Assembly: GCA_036250195.1 (NCBI GenBank)
Contig: JAVHZZ010000003.1
Span: forward strand, 334,934,875 to 334,998,874
Reading direction: 5' to 3'
Length of the DNA stretch: 64,000 nucleotides
From: Mixophyes australis
Lineage: Eukaryota; Chordata; Amphibia; Anura; Limnodynastidae
Position numbers and translations under genes: made by a program
The notes under the pieces: generated by a model
Told to the model about the DNA's origin: nothing
The model's input: only the letters and a program-made list of their open reading frames with translations
The model's database searches: none
In this document: positions 46,938 to 56,831 of the stretch, piece by piece
Layout: every line of letters starts with the position of its first letter
How positions within the stretch are numbered: position 1 is the stretch's first letter

Positions 46938-48059
46938 CCACCCTGCTTCCTGTAACCTACGATCTGCTGTCATTAGTCACCAGACTGCATTTTCATGTAT
47001 CCCTTTCAGTTACAGTAGAAATAGGCGAAAGACTGATTATATTGTTTAATCTGGATTTGAAATTATTCAATATTATTTTTCAGGCACGTTTTATATGGGC
47101 ACCATTCACCCATTAGTAGTGACCAATCAAATCATGTGGGGCAATTCTTTGGTAACCAATCAAATCATGTGGGGTGGTTCTTGAGCCTGTGATTTAAATT
47201 ATGTCTATCAAATGGCAAGCAATCAATTAAATTATATGGGGTGGTCCTTCAGCCTGTGATCAGAACTATATCTAATATTCATACAGGGCGTTATTAATAA
47301 AGTTGCATTCTTCTATAGAAAAGAGAGTGGAATAGGGCACCTAATTTAGTAATTTCAGGATATAGTCCCAAAAAAATAGGTAATAGTATTTTATGCGTAC
47401 CAGATTTAGAAATAGTTCAGGCACATCTATTTTGGTGTCAGGAATCCACATCCTTAGCGAGAGGAGCTCCACTGTATGTATTGGGACAAAAATGGATAAG
47501 GAACAACTCAAAATAGTGTATTATCATTATTGCAATATGGAGGTGCACATCACTCCCCACCAGCAGTGTGTAAGTGTGCCAGATAAAAATAGGGTTTGCT
47601 CTTATATGTTATCTGTATATGTACTGGATGCTGTTGCACTTCTCAATGGAACTGGATACAATTTAAAAGTACATAAAAGTTTATCTTTTGCATTAATGGT
47701 GTTTTCCAAGTCCAATGTGTGCCATGTATCAGAAGTCAGACCCTCCTTTGTGGATCTCAGCAGTAGTTACTACCCAGATGAACATAAGTGTTCAAACAGT
47801 TAGCCTGCAGGGTCCGAACATTGCCGCTTTAAATTACCATTGAAGTAAGTCGTGCCCACGTCACACTGCAGTGCTGGATAGGTCTCCAGTCAGAATCGCC
47901 GCCTGTCAGCCTGCGTTGCCATCGGACATCTCCCTCGTTGTCTTTCAGGTAAGTCTGCTTCTATTTCATTCGTCTTCTGCCATCGGGTTTGTTATGTAGG
48001 AATCCTAGTTGTCAGAATAGTGGTAATCGGTAATCTGATTACCACCGCAACTTATGGCC
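46938..48059. other. Non-coding stretch with an unrecognised 136-codon frame
   Basis: Near 47120-47270 the phrase CAATCAAATCATGTGGGG recurs about three times with variation. A plus-strand frame at 47393-47803 is open for 136 codons, but its product matches nothing I know. Codon use and context give no support for a gene, so it is treated as chance. The last part (GGTAATCGGTAATCTGATTA) precedes the Tc1 element and may be part of its 5' region. Confidence 0.35.
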
Positions 48060-48114
48060 TATAAAAAGTTGCCTCATTATAAGGTGTCACACAAGAGACA
48101 TCTCATGATGGGTA

Positions 48115-49972
48115 AAAGCAAAGAGCTCTCAAGACCTTCGCTACCTTATTGCTGCAAAACATACTGATGGCATTGGTTACAGAAGGATCTCTAAACTGCT
48201 GAATGTTCCAGTGAACACTGTTGGGGCCATAATCAGGAAGTGGAAAGAACATCATATCACCCCTCACCAGTTTTGCTCCGTGTGGTTCAGTGTGTGCTTT
48301 GGTTTCCCTTGGTTACCACTATCTGCTGTTCAGCCTAGCGTTCCTCTATCATCGGACACCATCTTGCCTAGTGGTCTGCGCATGCGTTTCCCTGGGAACC
48401 TTCAAAACCTCTGCTCCGCAGTGATTGGATCATCTGTAGCCAGTTCCCTTTATAAGGGCCCTTCTCCCTTTAATGGGTGTCAGATCATCAGGTCTCTCTA
48501 CCTGATAGGAAGCATTTCCTCTGACTTCTGTTGTTCCTGACATCGTGGATGGTGCAGCATGTTGCTACTCAGAATTCCTGTGCTGCTCACTGCTTCTCAG
48601 CAATTACCTGTACAGCTCATCTCTACTCAGCAATACCTGGGCTGCTCACTGCTTCTCAGCAACTACCTGTGCAGCTCATCACTACTCAGCAACACCTGTG
48701 CAGCTGACCACTTCTCAGCAGTTACCTCTGCAGCTCATTGCTTCCCAGCATTATCGCCGCAGAGCATGGCTCATCATTGGTCCTGTTCCAGCGTTATAAC
48801 ACCTGTGTGGATCTCAGTGCTATTGCTCTCTGCAGCTCATCACTTCACTGCCATATTGGTTCAGCTTCCCTCACAATCAAGACCTGTAGATTCACTGTAG
48901 AGCATCGCTCATCATCGGTTCTGTTCCAGAGTTATATACCTGTGTGGACCTCAGTGCTCCAGCTCTTTGCCGTGCATCTCTTCACCACTACTACTGTTCT
49001 GCCTAACAACTACTTGGTGGCTCTGCGCATTCTCTGCTCTGCGCCCCCTAGCGGAACGAGACCTGTGGTGGAGAGCAGCCAAGGCCATATTCCCTTGCGG
49101 GAATCCTTAGTGAACACCTCTCCACTGCTAGACTCAACACCTCTCTGTGGGTAAGCTGTCACTCCAGCAGCAGTCAGGACCATTCCCATTATCCGGCTCT
49201 TGAAACACATCATTTCACCATAAACCAGACACGACCAGGTGCACCTCGCAAGATTTCTGACAGAGGAGTGAAAAAAATTATCAGAAGAGTTGTCCAAGAA
49301 CCAAGGACCACTTGTGGAGAGCTTAAGAAAGACCTGGCATTAGCAGGTACAATTGTTTCAAAGAAAACAATAAGTAATGCACTCAACCGCCATGGCCTGT
49401 ATGCACGCTCACCACGGAAGACTCCTTTGCTGAAGAAAAAAAACATGTTTAAAGTTTGCTGCACAACATTTGGACAAGCCTGTGAAATACTGGGAGAATA
49501 AAGTGTGGTCAAATGAGAGCAAAATTGAACTCTTTGAATGCCATAATACACACCATTTTTGGAGGAGAAATGGCACTGCAGCCCAAAAACACCATACCAA
49601 CAAAGAAGTTTGGAAGTCGGAACATCATGGTGTGGGGCTGTTTTTCTGCACATGGTACTAGCATACTAGATGTCATTGAAGGAAGGATGAATGGAAAAAT
49701 GTACTGAGACATTCTTGATAAAAATCTGCTGCCATCTACCAGGATGCTGAAGATGAAACGAGGGTGGACACACAGCCAAGGACACTCTCAATTGGTTTCA
49801 GAGAAAAAAAAATAAAGCTGCTAGAATGGCCCAGCCAATCACCTTACTTGAATCCAAGTGAAGATCTATGGAAAGAACTAAAGATCAGAGTTCATAGAAG
49901 AAGCCCACGGAACCTTCAAGATTTGAAGACTATTTGCGTTGCAGAATGGGGCAAAATCACACCTGAGTAATG
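48115..49972 (+). pseudogene. Tc1-like transposase, inactivated
   Basis: The N-terminal part (GIGYRRISKLLNVPVNTVGA, a helix-turn-helix DNA-binding segment) ends at an LTR insertion. The rest resumes with the bipartite domain (RKISDRGVKKIIRRVV, TISNALNRHGLYARSPRK). The catalytic part follows in several frames: [11 protein letters not shown], where the first catalytic Asp is Asn; [12 protein letters not shown]; then a deletion that removes the segment with the second Asp (the QDNDPKH-type block); then [16 protein letters not shown], where the third acidic residue is kept. A Gln codon near the end became TAA after ITPE. The family cuts and pastes its element at TA sites; this copy cannot work. 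Confidence 0.9.
48255..49207 (+). mobile_element. Solo LTR (Ty3/Gypsy-type) inserted in the Tc1 transposase
   Basis: The insertion starts TATCACCCC (probably TG to TA decay of a TGTCAC start) and ends CTCTTGAAACA. It is flanked by CATCA on both sides, a perfect 5-bp duplication of Tc1 sequence. A TATA-like CCTTTATAAGGGCCC lies about 190 bases in. The middle holds imperfect subrepeats of about 27-50 bp around CTGTGCAGCTCAT and CTTCTCAGCA. Near the end CCTTGCGGGAATCC matches a box in the Gypsy LTRs at 62.3 and 63.9 kb. Frames open across the subrepeats are by-products of the repetition. Confidence 0.85.
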
Positions 49973-50281
49973 CATGCAACTAGTTTCTCCATACAGGAGG
50001 CATCTTGAAGCTGTCATTACCAACAAAGGCTTTTGTACAAAGTATTAAATACATTTCAGGAAGCTTATTCAATTAATTTTCCCTTGTGTCATTTTACATT
50101 ATTACACAAAACTTAATTTATGGACATCTAGGGTTTGATTTCTTTGCATGTATGGATTGCAAGGGTTGTTGCTGACATTTAGTGTAAATTTCATTACAAT
50201 AGCCACATTGAATATATATTTACTGAGAAAAATGTTGATGTGTTCAATACTTATTTCGCCCACTGTATATAAGTCTCATCA

Positions 50282-50345
50282 GTATGGGAGGCCACATACA
50301 CCTGATGAAGTTGTGAAAAGAAGCACATAGGGTGGCCTCCCATAC
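50282..50345. repeat. Perfect 14-bp stem around a CTGATGA-containing loop
   Basis: GTATGGGAGGCCAC and GTGGCCTCCCATAC are perfect inverted copies separated by 36 bases that include CCTGATGAAGTTGTGAAAAG. It begins 14 bp after the Tc1 end. See the findings for a possible link to Penelope-type ends. Confidence 0.75.
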
Positions 50346-50920
50346 AATGTTTCTCTCCAGTACCTAGCTGGTTTGTGCAGGTGGATAAACCTCAGAAGTC
50401 TCCAGTGATGTTACTTCTGGACCAGACCTGGCATGCCAATACACGCTCAGCTACCTCCAGTGTCCAGCGTGGTTTTAGATAAGTTCTGCTTTTATTTACT
50501 CATTGTAATGGTTTTTAATACTTGTGTGCAATAAATCTTTGTAAAATGATCCTACACATGTTTGATTGCCGTGTGGCCCGTTGCTTCTTTAGGTCAGCTT
50601 TGATACTCTGTGTTAACTTTCTATTCAATAAATTCTATATGACGGAAAGAGACGAGCAATTCCAAAGGGGATTAAAAAGAATCTATACAGAAAAGCTCAT
50701 TTTAGCTTTGTTAATTGTACGCAATTTTCTTATTTTATGGTATATCATGGTGATTCAAAATGCTACACCATGAGCGCTCCCCAACTGTTTATTTTAGTCG
50801 TTTTCAGATTTCTCCTTGTCTGGTTGAGCTGGAGAAGCCGCTGGTCCGTATTCTAATTGACAAACTTTAGAAAGCAAGTGTTTGGAGTGCTGTTTTCAGA
50901 ACGTAGTGTTAATGCATGTA
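50346..50920. other. Non-coding stretch, no gene seen
   Basis: An AATAAATC polyadenylation-like word occurs near 50530. The 83-codon frame at 50522-50773 has no family resemblance. Confidence 0.35.
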
Positions 50921-50973
50921 TGTGTGTGTATATATATACATGTGTATATGTATGTATATATGTATGTATATAC

Positions 50974-51015
<42 letters not shown>

Positions 51016-51100
51016 ATGTATATATGTATGTATGTATGTATGTATGCATGTATATATGTATTCTTATATCTGTATATATGTATATATATATATATATATA
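50921..51100. repeat. Compound (TA)n/(TATG)n microsatellite
   Basis: TATATA and TATG/TACA units run continuously. Long Tyr/Ile/Cys-rich frames on both strands here are artefacts of the repeat. Confidence 0.95.
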
Positions 51101-52000
51101 CAAGTTAACCCGTGCATGATACTCATGCATTCTAGTCAAATCAAGCTACTTAAGGTGTTAAAAAGGTTCTTGTCATCTTCATCGAGCACTCTGTCACCCG
51201 GTAGTTTTTTACACACACACTAACACAGCATGTGTGTTCATGAGGTAAAATTACCTCACGAAAATGAGTTTGAGCCCTCAACTCGTAAATTTAGCCTTTA
51301 CTACCCCTCCCACGGGGGGAAGGGGGGATGATGGAAGTTAACTGACTTCACTATTATCATTTTTTTGTCAAATAATGTCAGTATACCAAATTTCAGGTCA
51401 ATTGGATGAGCCCTTTCTGAGAAAATAGTTTTTTCCACACACACTAACACACGTCGCTAGGCTTTTATATATTAGATAATGCTAAGAATTTAGTAGGTCA
51501 GTGTAGTATATAACTCCGCCCAGCAGGTGGCGCTGCAACTTGAGCACTCTGTCACCCGGTAGTTTTTTCCACACACACACAGACACACACTAACATAGCA
51601 TGTGTGTTCATGAGGTAAAATTACCTCACGAAAATGAGTTTGAGCCCTCAACTCGTAAATTTAGCCTTTACTACCCCTCCCACGGGGGGAAGGGGGGATG
51701 ATGGAAGTTAAATGACTTCACTATTATAATTTTTTTGTCAAATAATGTCAGTATACCAAATTTCAGGTCAATTGAATGAGCCCTTTTTGAGAAAATAGTT
51801 TTTTCCACACACACACACTAACACACGCCGCTAGGCTTTTATATATTAGATAATGCTAAGAATTTAGTAGGTCAGTGTAGTATATAACTCCGCCCAGCAG
51901 GTGGCGCTGCAGCTTGAGCACTCTGTCACCCGGTAGTTTTTTCCACACACACACACACACACACACTAACACACGCCGCTAGGCTTTTATATATTAGATA
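51101..52000 (+). repeat. Tandem copies of the (TA)n-associated repeat
   Basis: Starts AAGTTAACCCGTGCATGATA just after (TA)n and ends GGCTTTTATATATTAGATA just before the next TA tract. Inside, the block CACTCTGTCACCCGGTAG ... ACGCCGCTAGGCTTTTATAT occurs at about 51184, 51542 and 51916 (steps of 358 and 374), the last copy short. Each full unit has TGAGGTAAAATTACCTCA and CCCAGCAGGTGGCGCTGCA. The same family is at 12203-13003. Confidence 0.9.
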
Positions 52001-52004
52001 TATA

Positions 52005-52070
52005 TGTATGTGTGTCTATATGTGTATAAATGTGTATATATGTATATGTGTCTATAAATGTATGCGTGTA

Positions 52071-52126
<56 letters not shown>
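52005..52126. repeat. (TG/TA)n microsatellite
   Basis: TATGTGTG-type units grade into about 45 bases of pure TA. Confidence 0.95.
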
Positions 52127-52128
<2 letters not shown>

Positions 52129-52685
52129 TGACCTGGTGGAAGGCCTGGTACCACATATCCGGGGGTAGATGGAAATGCAAAGGTTCAGACAGTTTTTATT
52201 CAGCAAGTCAACAAGATGAAAAATTCAAAATAGAAACCTAGCCGTCCGGCTCTAACTAAACAATGGTCACTCCAGTTCTGACTAACAAACTAAAATAAAA
52301 CATAAGCAGTTTCAGCACAGTTTACTCACAGGCAGATATCAGGCTTTTCTCGCACAGAAACACAGCATCCTCTGTCCCCAGGCAGTGAGAGACTGACTGA
52401 CTTGTTTTGCAGCCTTTTTTCCTGCACCACTCAGTTGCAACTCCTGATTAGCAGCAGTGACTGGTAACTTGTAATGCCCATTTTTATAGGTCTAATGGCT
52501 GGAGCCCACCCGCTCTCTCCATTCATAAACCCAAGGACCCTTTTCTGGCTTTTCAATCAAGCCTACAGCTTTTTAGCAAGCAGCTTACACAAATACACAT
52601 CTTCCTGTAGTTTCAATGTACAGAAATCAGAAAGCCTGGGACATATTCCTCTACCACTCAGCACTAATCCAGTGACTTTGTTACA
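52129..52685 (-). mobile_element. 3' LTR of an antisense Gypsy-type element
   Basis: Minus strand: starts TGTAACAAAGTCACTGG and ends CCACCAGGTCA. It has a TATA-like CCTATAAAAATGGGC in its first part and AATAAAAACTG near its end, the order of an LTR promoter and polyadenylation signal. Just before its start the minus strand has the purine run GGTGAGGGGAATA, a likely polypurine tract. This fits a 3' LTR following the coding remnants at 52780-54300. The left edge abuts (TA)n, so any target duplication is hidden. Confidence 0.75.
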
Positions 52686-52779
52686 TATTCCCCTCACCTG
52701 TTTCACCCTGTGGGTGGAATACTTGTAATTTCTAAATACACCTCAGTTTCTCACTAATAACTAATGCTGTGGAATGGCC

Positions 52780-53261
52780 ACGGCTACTGTTCCTTTCGGA
52801 CCCAAAAGAATAGCGGTTACTGGAGGGACTGGGGTAACTGACAAAGCCGCTCTATCTTTCCAGAGTTTTACATACTTTTCATGGTAGACCTGTTCTGGCT
52901 TTCTTTTCTCTGATGGACATACCTTAACAAAGGGTAGTGGGACGAGCGGACCTTCGCAATGAGACCTGGAAGCATGGCACTGACACCTAGGGCAGGATGC
53001 ACAGTGCTCATATATTTCTTTTCAAAATCTTGTCCAGAAAAACTGCTGTAAAATTCTATTTGAGGTTTTTTCTACCCTGAGATACTTGGCAGTTGGGAAA
53101 CACTGATCCCAGTCTAACACCGCTTTTCTATAAGGTTTAGGAACTATCACCTGTTCCAAAATGTCTTTTCCGTTTTTGAACATCTGATACAACAATCCCT
53201 TGTTTGCCATGTAAGGGTTTGACAAGTTATCACCAGGTTCTACTGGCTCCACATTAATCAT
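52780..53261 (-). pseudogene. Gypsy integrase zinc-binding (H2C2) region, decayed
   Basis: The minus strand reads DNLSNPYMANKGLLYQMFKN, VPKPYRKAVLD, then YLRVEKTSNRILQQFFW and, after a stop, KEIYEHCASCPRCQ. This is the HHCC module at the start of Gypsy-type integrases: GHLGxxKTxxRIxxxFYWP...CxxC. The two cysteines are kept. The GGHLG histidine site has become AKYLR, so zinc binding is lost. The catalytic DDE core is absent. Integrase normally joins the cDNA ends to chromosomal DNA. It lies directly after the protease relic, so RT and RNase H have been deleted in between. Confidence 0.75.
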
Positions 53262-53572
53262 TTCACACTTTCTCTGACTTTTATTAGGGTGAGGTCTTTT
53301 AACCGCTCTGAAGCAAAAACATATTTTCTTACTTTAACACCAGACATACATTTAGCAGGTTTAATAACATTTCCTATTTCAATAAGACGTATACCAACAG
53401 TTTTCCCTTGACACTTTAAGGGGTTCATCAACTCTGCTTTTACAAGAGAAACCATACTGCTAGAATATAGCATTGCCTTTATCAATTTACCTTCAACAAT
53501 AATTTCACACCTTTGTTTGTCTGGCTCAGCCTGTCTGTCTGCAGTACAGGCTAGCTGGGCAAATAAAGACAC
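53258..53572 (-). pseudogene. Gypsy-type aspartic protease relic
   Basis: A 104-codon minus-strand frame reads CEIIVEGKLIKAMLYSSSMV then SLVKAELMNPLKCQGKTVGI. This matches the pattern of LTR-retrotransposon proteases (xxVxGxxVxALLDTGSxxTLV). The catalytic DTG (or DSG) triad position reads YSS, so the enzyme is inactive. Its position between the gag-like zinc knuckle and integrase fits the usual pol order. The short overlap with the integrase frame is a product of the deletion of RT. Confidence 0.7.
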
Positions 53573-53599
53573 TCTGCGATGTACATAAGCATTATTATA

Positions 53600-54300
53600 T
53601 TACATAGAGTCAAAGGTATGAGAACAATTAACAGCAATAAGGCCTAAGCCACCACATCTAAAACAGTTAATCACATTTCTATCACAGCTCTTATAATGCA
53701 GGAACCTTCTTGGCATAAATGGCCAATCTTCAGCTTACCAGAATTCACTGGAGATCGTCGTTGTGGGGCTGGTGGGGTGTTCTCATCACTTCCTCTGCTG
53801 TCACAATCTTGTTCTGCGCTTCTTTCAAAGGAGCAATAGACAAGGACAATGACTTCCTGGTGTGGCTGACTTGTCGGGCCGCTTAACTGCTGCAGAGGCA
53901 GGATGGTAATATATACGGTCTGGGTCACCTTTGGAGAACATTACTAACTTCCTGAATACTTGTGACTTGATCCTCTTTTACCTGCTTCACTGAATAGATT
54001 TAGTCTTGTACTGAAGGTCTTTTTGAAATTTGGAGAACTCTGATGGAATTTTTAAAGATTGTTCCTGTTGAGATTTGACTTCATTTTCTTTTTGATCTAT
54101 AGACTTTTCTTGGCTTTCCAGTGCTGATATCTTTGTTTCAGCCTCTTAACGCCTGTACTTCTTTTTGAGAAGCTGGCTCTTCTGACTGTGCTGCCTGGGC
54201 TGAGAAGGTCTCAGCACCCAGCTTATCATGCTGAATCTTTAACTCTTCATACTGAATCTTGTATCTCTTTCCAATATTTGCAATCTGGGTTAAGGTCTTA
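53600..54300 (-). pseudogene. Gag relic with zinc-knuckle trace
   Basis: Minus-strand frames show IGKRYKIQYEELKIQHDKLG and a Glu/Gln/Ser-rich stretch suggestive of a coiled coil at the N-terminal side. Closer to the protease, VINCFRCGGLGLIAVNCSH resembles the CCHC knuckle of gag (CxxCxxxGHxxxxC) with the His replaced by Leu. Several stops and frameshifts interrupt it. The 5' LTR was not found upstream. Confidence 0.6.
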
Positions 54301-55118
54301 ATTTTATATTTATATATTTTGTTTCTGAATTTAGTGGCATAATTGTTATAGTAACTATGTCATTATTAGTGATTTATATGATATTATTTGGGTCTGTGGT
54401 GGTATGAACACTTGATCATTTCACGCTTTTCAAAATTGGTTTTCTCTTTTGTAAGTATTTAGGGATTGATACACAACAATACACAACAAGAGCAGCAATT
54501 ATCATTACCATGTTTATTAATTTGTGGCTACTTTAGAACTGTTTTAAATATATTTTGATTTGTTGAAACTATAATAATAAATTATAAATTAATTTCCCTA
54601 TTGGGATTCCACACAAGCGCCCCCAATATTATCCATCTCTTTGCATAGAATAAAACATCTTTTTCTTTGTTAGTTAATAAATTGACTTTATTTATGTTAT
54701 TATATATGTATTTGTCATCATGCAGCATCAGCATATCACGCAGCCTACACACGCTGCAAGATTGGGCCGAATGCACAATATCTACTATGATATCTCGATA
54801 TGTCTGCGCTCCTTCATTTCTATTGACTTGGTTGACTACACTTTGATTAATATTTGTACAGCCCCCAAAAACAGTTGCCTCAGCTGTATGAAGGTAATGC
54901 GAGCATTTTAAAGAGAACACGCATTAAAACAAGGCAATTTTTTAAAAAAGCTATTAAACTCTGTCAATTTGCATAATATACTCAAATTTATTTTAACAGT
55001 GGTTTAACTAAGTTAAGCAGGGTCATGCCAACCATGAGGCTTCATTTTAAGAACAACAGTCAAAGCTTCATAGGAAGGACAAGGCCAACTCCCACTTTTC
55101 TTCTGCTGGCTGCTTATA
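54301..55118. other. Non-coding stretch, no gene seen
   Basis: AT-rich. A minus-strand frame at 54582-54920 has no recognised family. It could hide the lost 5' part of the Gypsy element. Confidence 0.35.
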
Positions 55119-55463
55119 GGCAGCATGGTGGCTAAGTGGTTAGCACTTCTGCCTTGCAGTACTGGGGTCATGAGTTCAATTCCCAACCAACGCCTTATCT
55201 GTCAGGAGTTTGTATGTTCTCCCCGTGTTTGCGTTGGTTTCCTCCAGGTGCTCCAGTTTCCTCCCACACTCCAAAAACATACTGGTAGGTTAATTGGCTG
55301 CTAACAAATTGAACCTAGTCTGTGTGTCTGTGTGTGTGTGTGTGTGTGTGTGCGTGTTAGGGAATTAGACTGTAAGCCCAAATGGGGTAGGGACTGATGT
55401 GAGTTCTCTGTACAGCGCTGAGGAATTAGTGGCGCTATATAAATAAATGATGATGATGATGAT
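55119..55463 (+). mobile_element. tRNA-derived SINE, plus strand
   Basis: Starts GGCAGCATGGTGGCTAAGTG with the A-box region. The B box is GAGTTCAATTCC. The middle block is TTTCCTCCAGGTGCTCCAGT. A (TG)n spacer of about 30 bases and the 3' part GCGCTGAGGAATTAGTGGCG follow. The tail is (GAT)n after AAATAAAT. The same family as 22542-22838 and 30405-30726. The (TG)n spacer replaces the ACACAC-type spacer seen in the other copies. Confidence 0.9.
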
Positions 55464-56831
55464 ATATTGGTGAGAAAAGAAGCTATGTGGCAGACGTTGC
55501 TCATTTGTGGCACCCAAAAGAAGCTTCAGGCTGCAATATACATAGGATTGTCTCTGATCTCTGTTTGACATCTATAAAAATTACATTTTACTGTTTTAAC
55601 TCAGTATTTGCTGAAGCTCTAAATAGTCAAAAGTTTTGAAATTCTGCTATATGCAATGCTGAGAAATAATGTTGCCTATATAATGGATAATATAGCATCA
55701 TATTGGCCAAGCACACTTTTATTAGCATTGGTTATCTCTGATAACAGAAACAATTTTGGATGTACCAAGGTATGTTGACTGTATACAGGTGAATTAACCC
55801 AAAATATACCATACACATCCTTAAACCAGGTCTATAGGTTTTATATGAGAAACTGCTGCAATGATAATATCCTAATTCAAAATATCTTCAACATATTTAA
55901 GACAACCACATAACACATTTATTTCCAAACTAGGTTTTTCCTTTCGTTTACTTTAAAAATCTACCCCAGAATCCCAGATTCCCCTTCTAAGTGGTTTGAT
56001 AGGTCTTTACCTTAATGTTTCATCTTTTGAAAGGTCTACATTACTAAGATGTCAACGAGATATATATTACTTTCCAAGCATGGACCAGGTTTTAAGTCTA
56101 CCTTTGGGAAATCTCCAAGACTATGTGCAAAGATCAATCTGATGTGTACAGAAAAACAAAATCTATATTTTTGACAGGATTAAAGAAAAATGCTGCTTTC
56201 ATTAAAGGAAACATTCTATACCCAAAAAGTGTACACATTAAAATGTGTTGATAGGTTTCTAAGGTCTTTTGCAGTTATTGATTTTTGAGCAATCTTTTAA
56301 ACTGAAAGGCAGCACGTGGTGATATTGTTTAGGTTTACCGGTGTTCATTCCCACATTATATGATTGAAATAAGATTGTACTCTTTAACTGTCTGCCATAA
56401 TTCTCTGGTCTACATAGGGTTCTTAGTCAAGTCAATGGCTCATTCAGAAGTACGTTGTGGTTCTCCCTGCATAGAACATTATCATGTTTTCATTATTTAG
56501 GATATAACAAAAAGAGCCTTGTTTGTGAAGAAAGAGTTTGTCAAACATGTCTCTTTGGAGATCTTGAACTTTGGAACTTAATAATTAGCATGATAAATTA
56601 TGCTATAGTTATTTTTCCTAGCTACAGATTCTCTTATCTTTAATATATGTAGAATAAGAGGACACTTGTAGTCCAGTGTAAGCTCAAGCCTCCTATGTAA
56701 TAATTTTATAAATTGGTTTAGCAAACATTTAGATGATAATTTTATGAACAGAAAATAATAAAATAATTAAACATATATTGTGCAGCTTACAATTATTGTC
56801 ACCCTAAAATGTTTAGCCCTTTTAAGTTGTT
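55464..56831. other. Non-coding stretch, no gene seen
   Basis: AT-rich, no recognised element. Parts resemble frame-shifted coding sequence (FIKKEFVKHVSLEI near 56530), but no family was recognised. Confidence 0.35.

Larger units (their letters stand above)
48060..50267 (+). mobile_element. Tc1/mariner transposon, dead, split by a solo LTR
   Basis: The right end reads TTCAATACTTATTTCGCCCA then CTGTA, the typical vertebrate Tc1 terminus. The body carries a transposase gene in pieces. The left terminal repeat was not identified, so the left boundary is approximate and may be lost. A 953-bp solo LTR lies within the transposase reading. Removing it and one copy of the 5-bp duplication brings the Tc1 sequence back into register. 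Confidence 0.88.

Noticed and set aside
47393..47803. 136-codon plus-strand frame as a possible gene
   Set aside because: No recognisable domain, no start context or splice support, and it lies in an otherwise repeat-dense, decayed region. It is mentioned only as an unrecognised frame.
48545..49154. Cluster of overlapping frames (84-138 codons) suggesting a repetitive protein
   Set aside because: They lie inside the solo LTR and follow its internal subrepeats; several frames are open over the same bases, as expected for a stop-poor tandem repeat.
48238..49222. About 17-bp imperfect duplication around the insertion in Tc1, suggesting LINE-type retroposition
   Set aside because: Most of the apparent duplication is the LTR start (TATCACC) resembling Tc1 sequence by chance. 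A perfect 5-bp CATCA duplication with LTR-like ends explains the data with fewer assumptions.
50857..51223. Long overlapping open frames on both strands rich in Tyr, Ile and Cys
   Set aside because: They are translations of a TA/TATG microsatellite; any frame of such a repeat stays open. The same applies to frames at 51994-52241.
55119..55190. A functional tRNA gene
   Set aside because: A and B boxes are present, but the arms do not fold as a tRNA and the segment continues into a SINE body with a (GAT)n tail.
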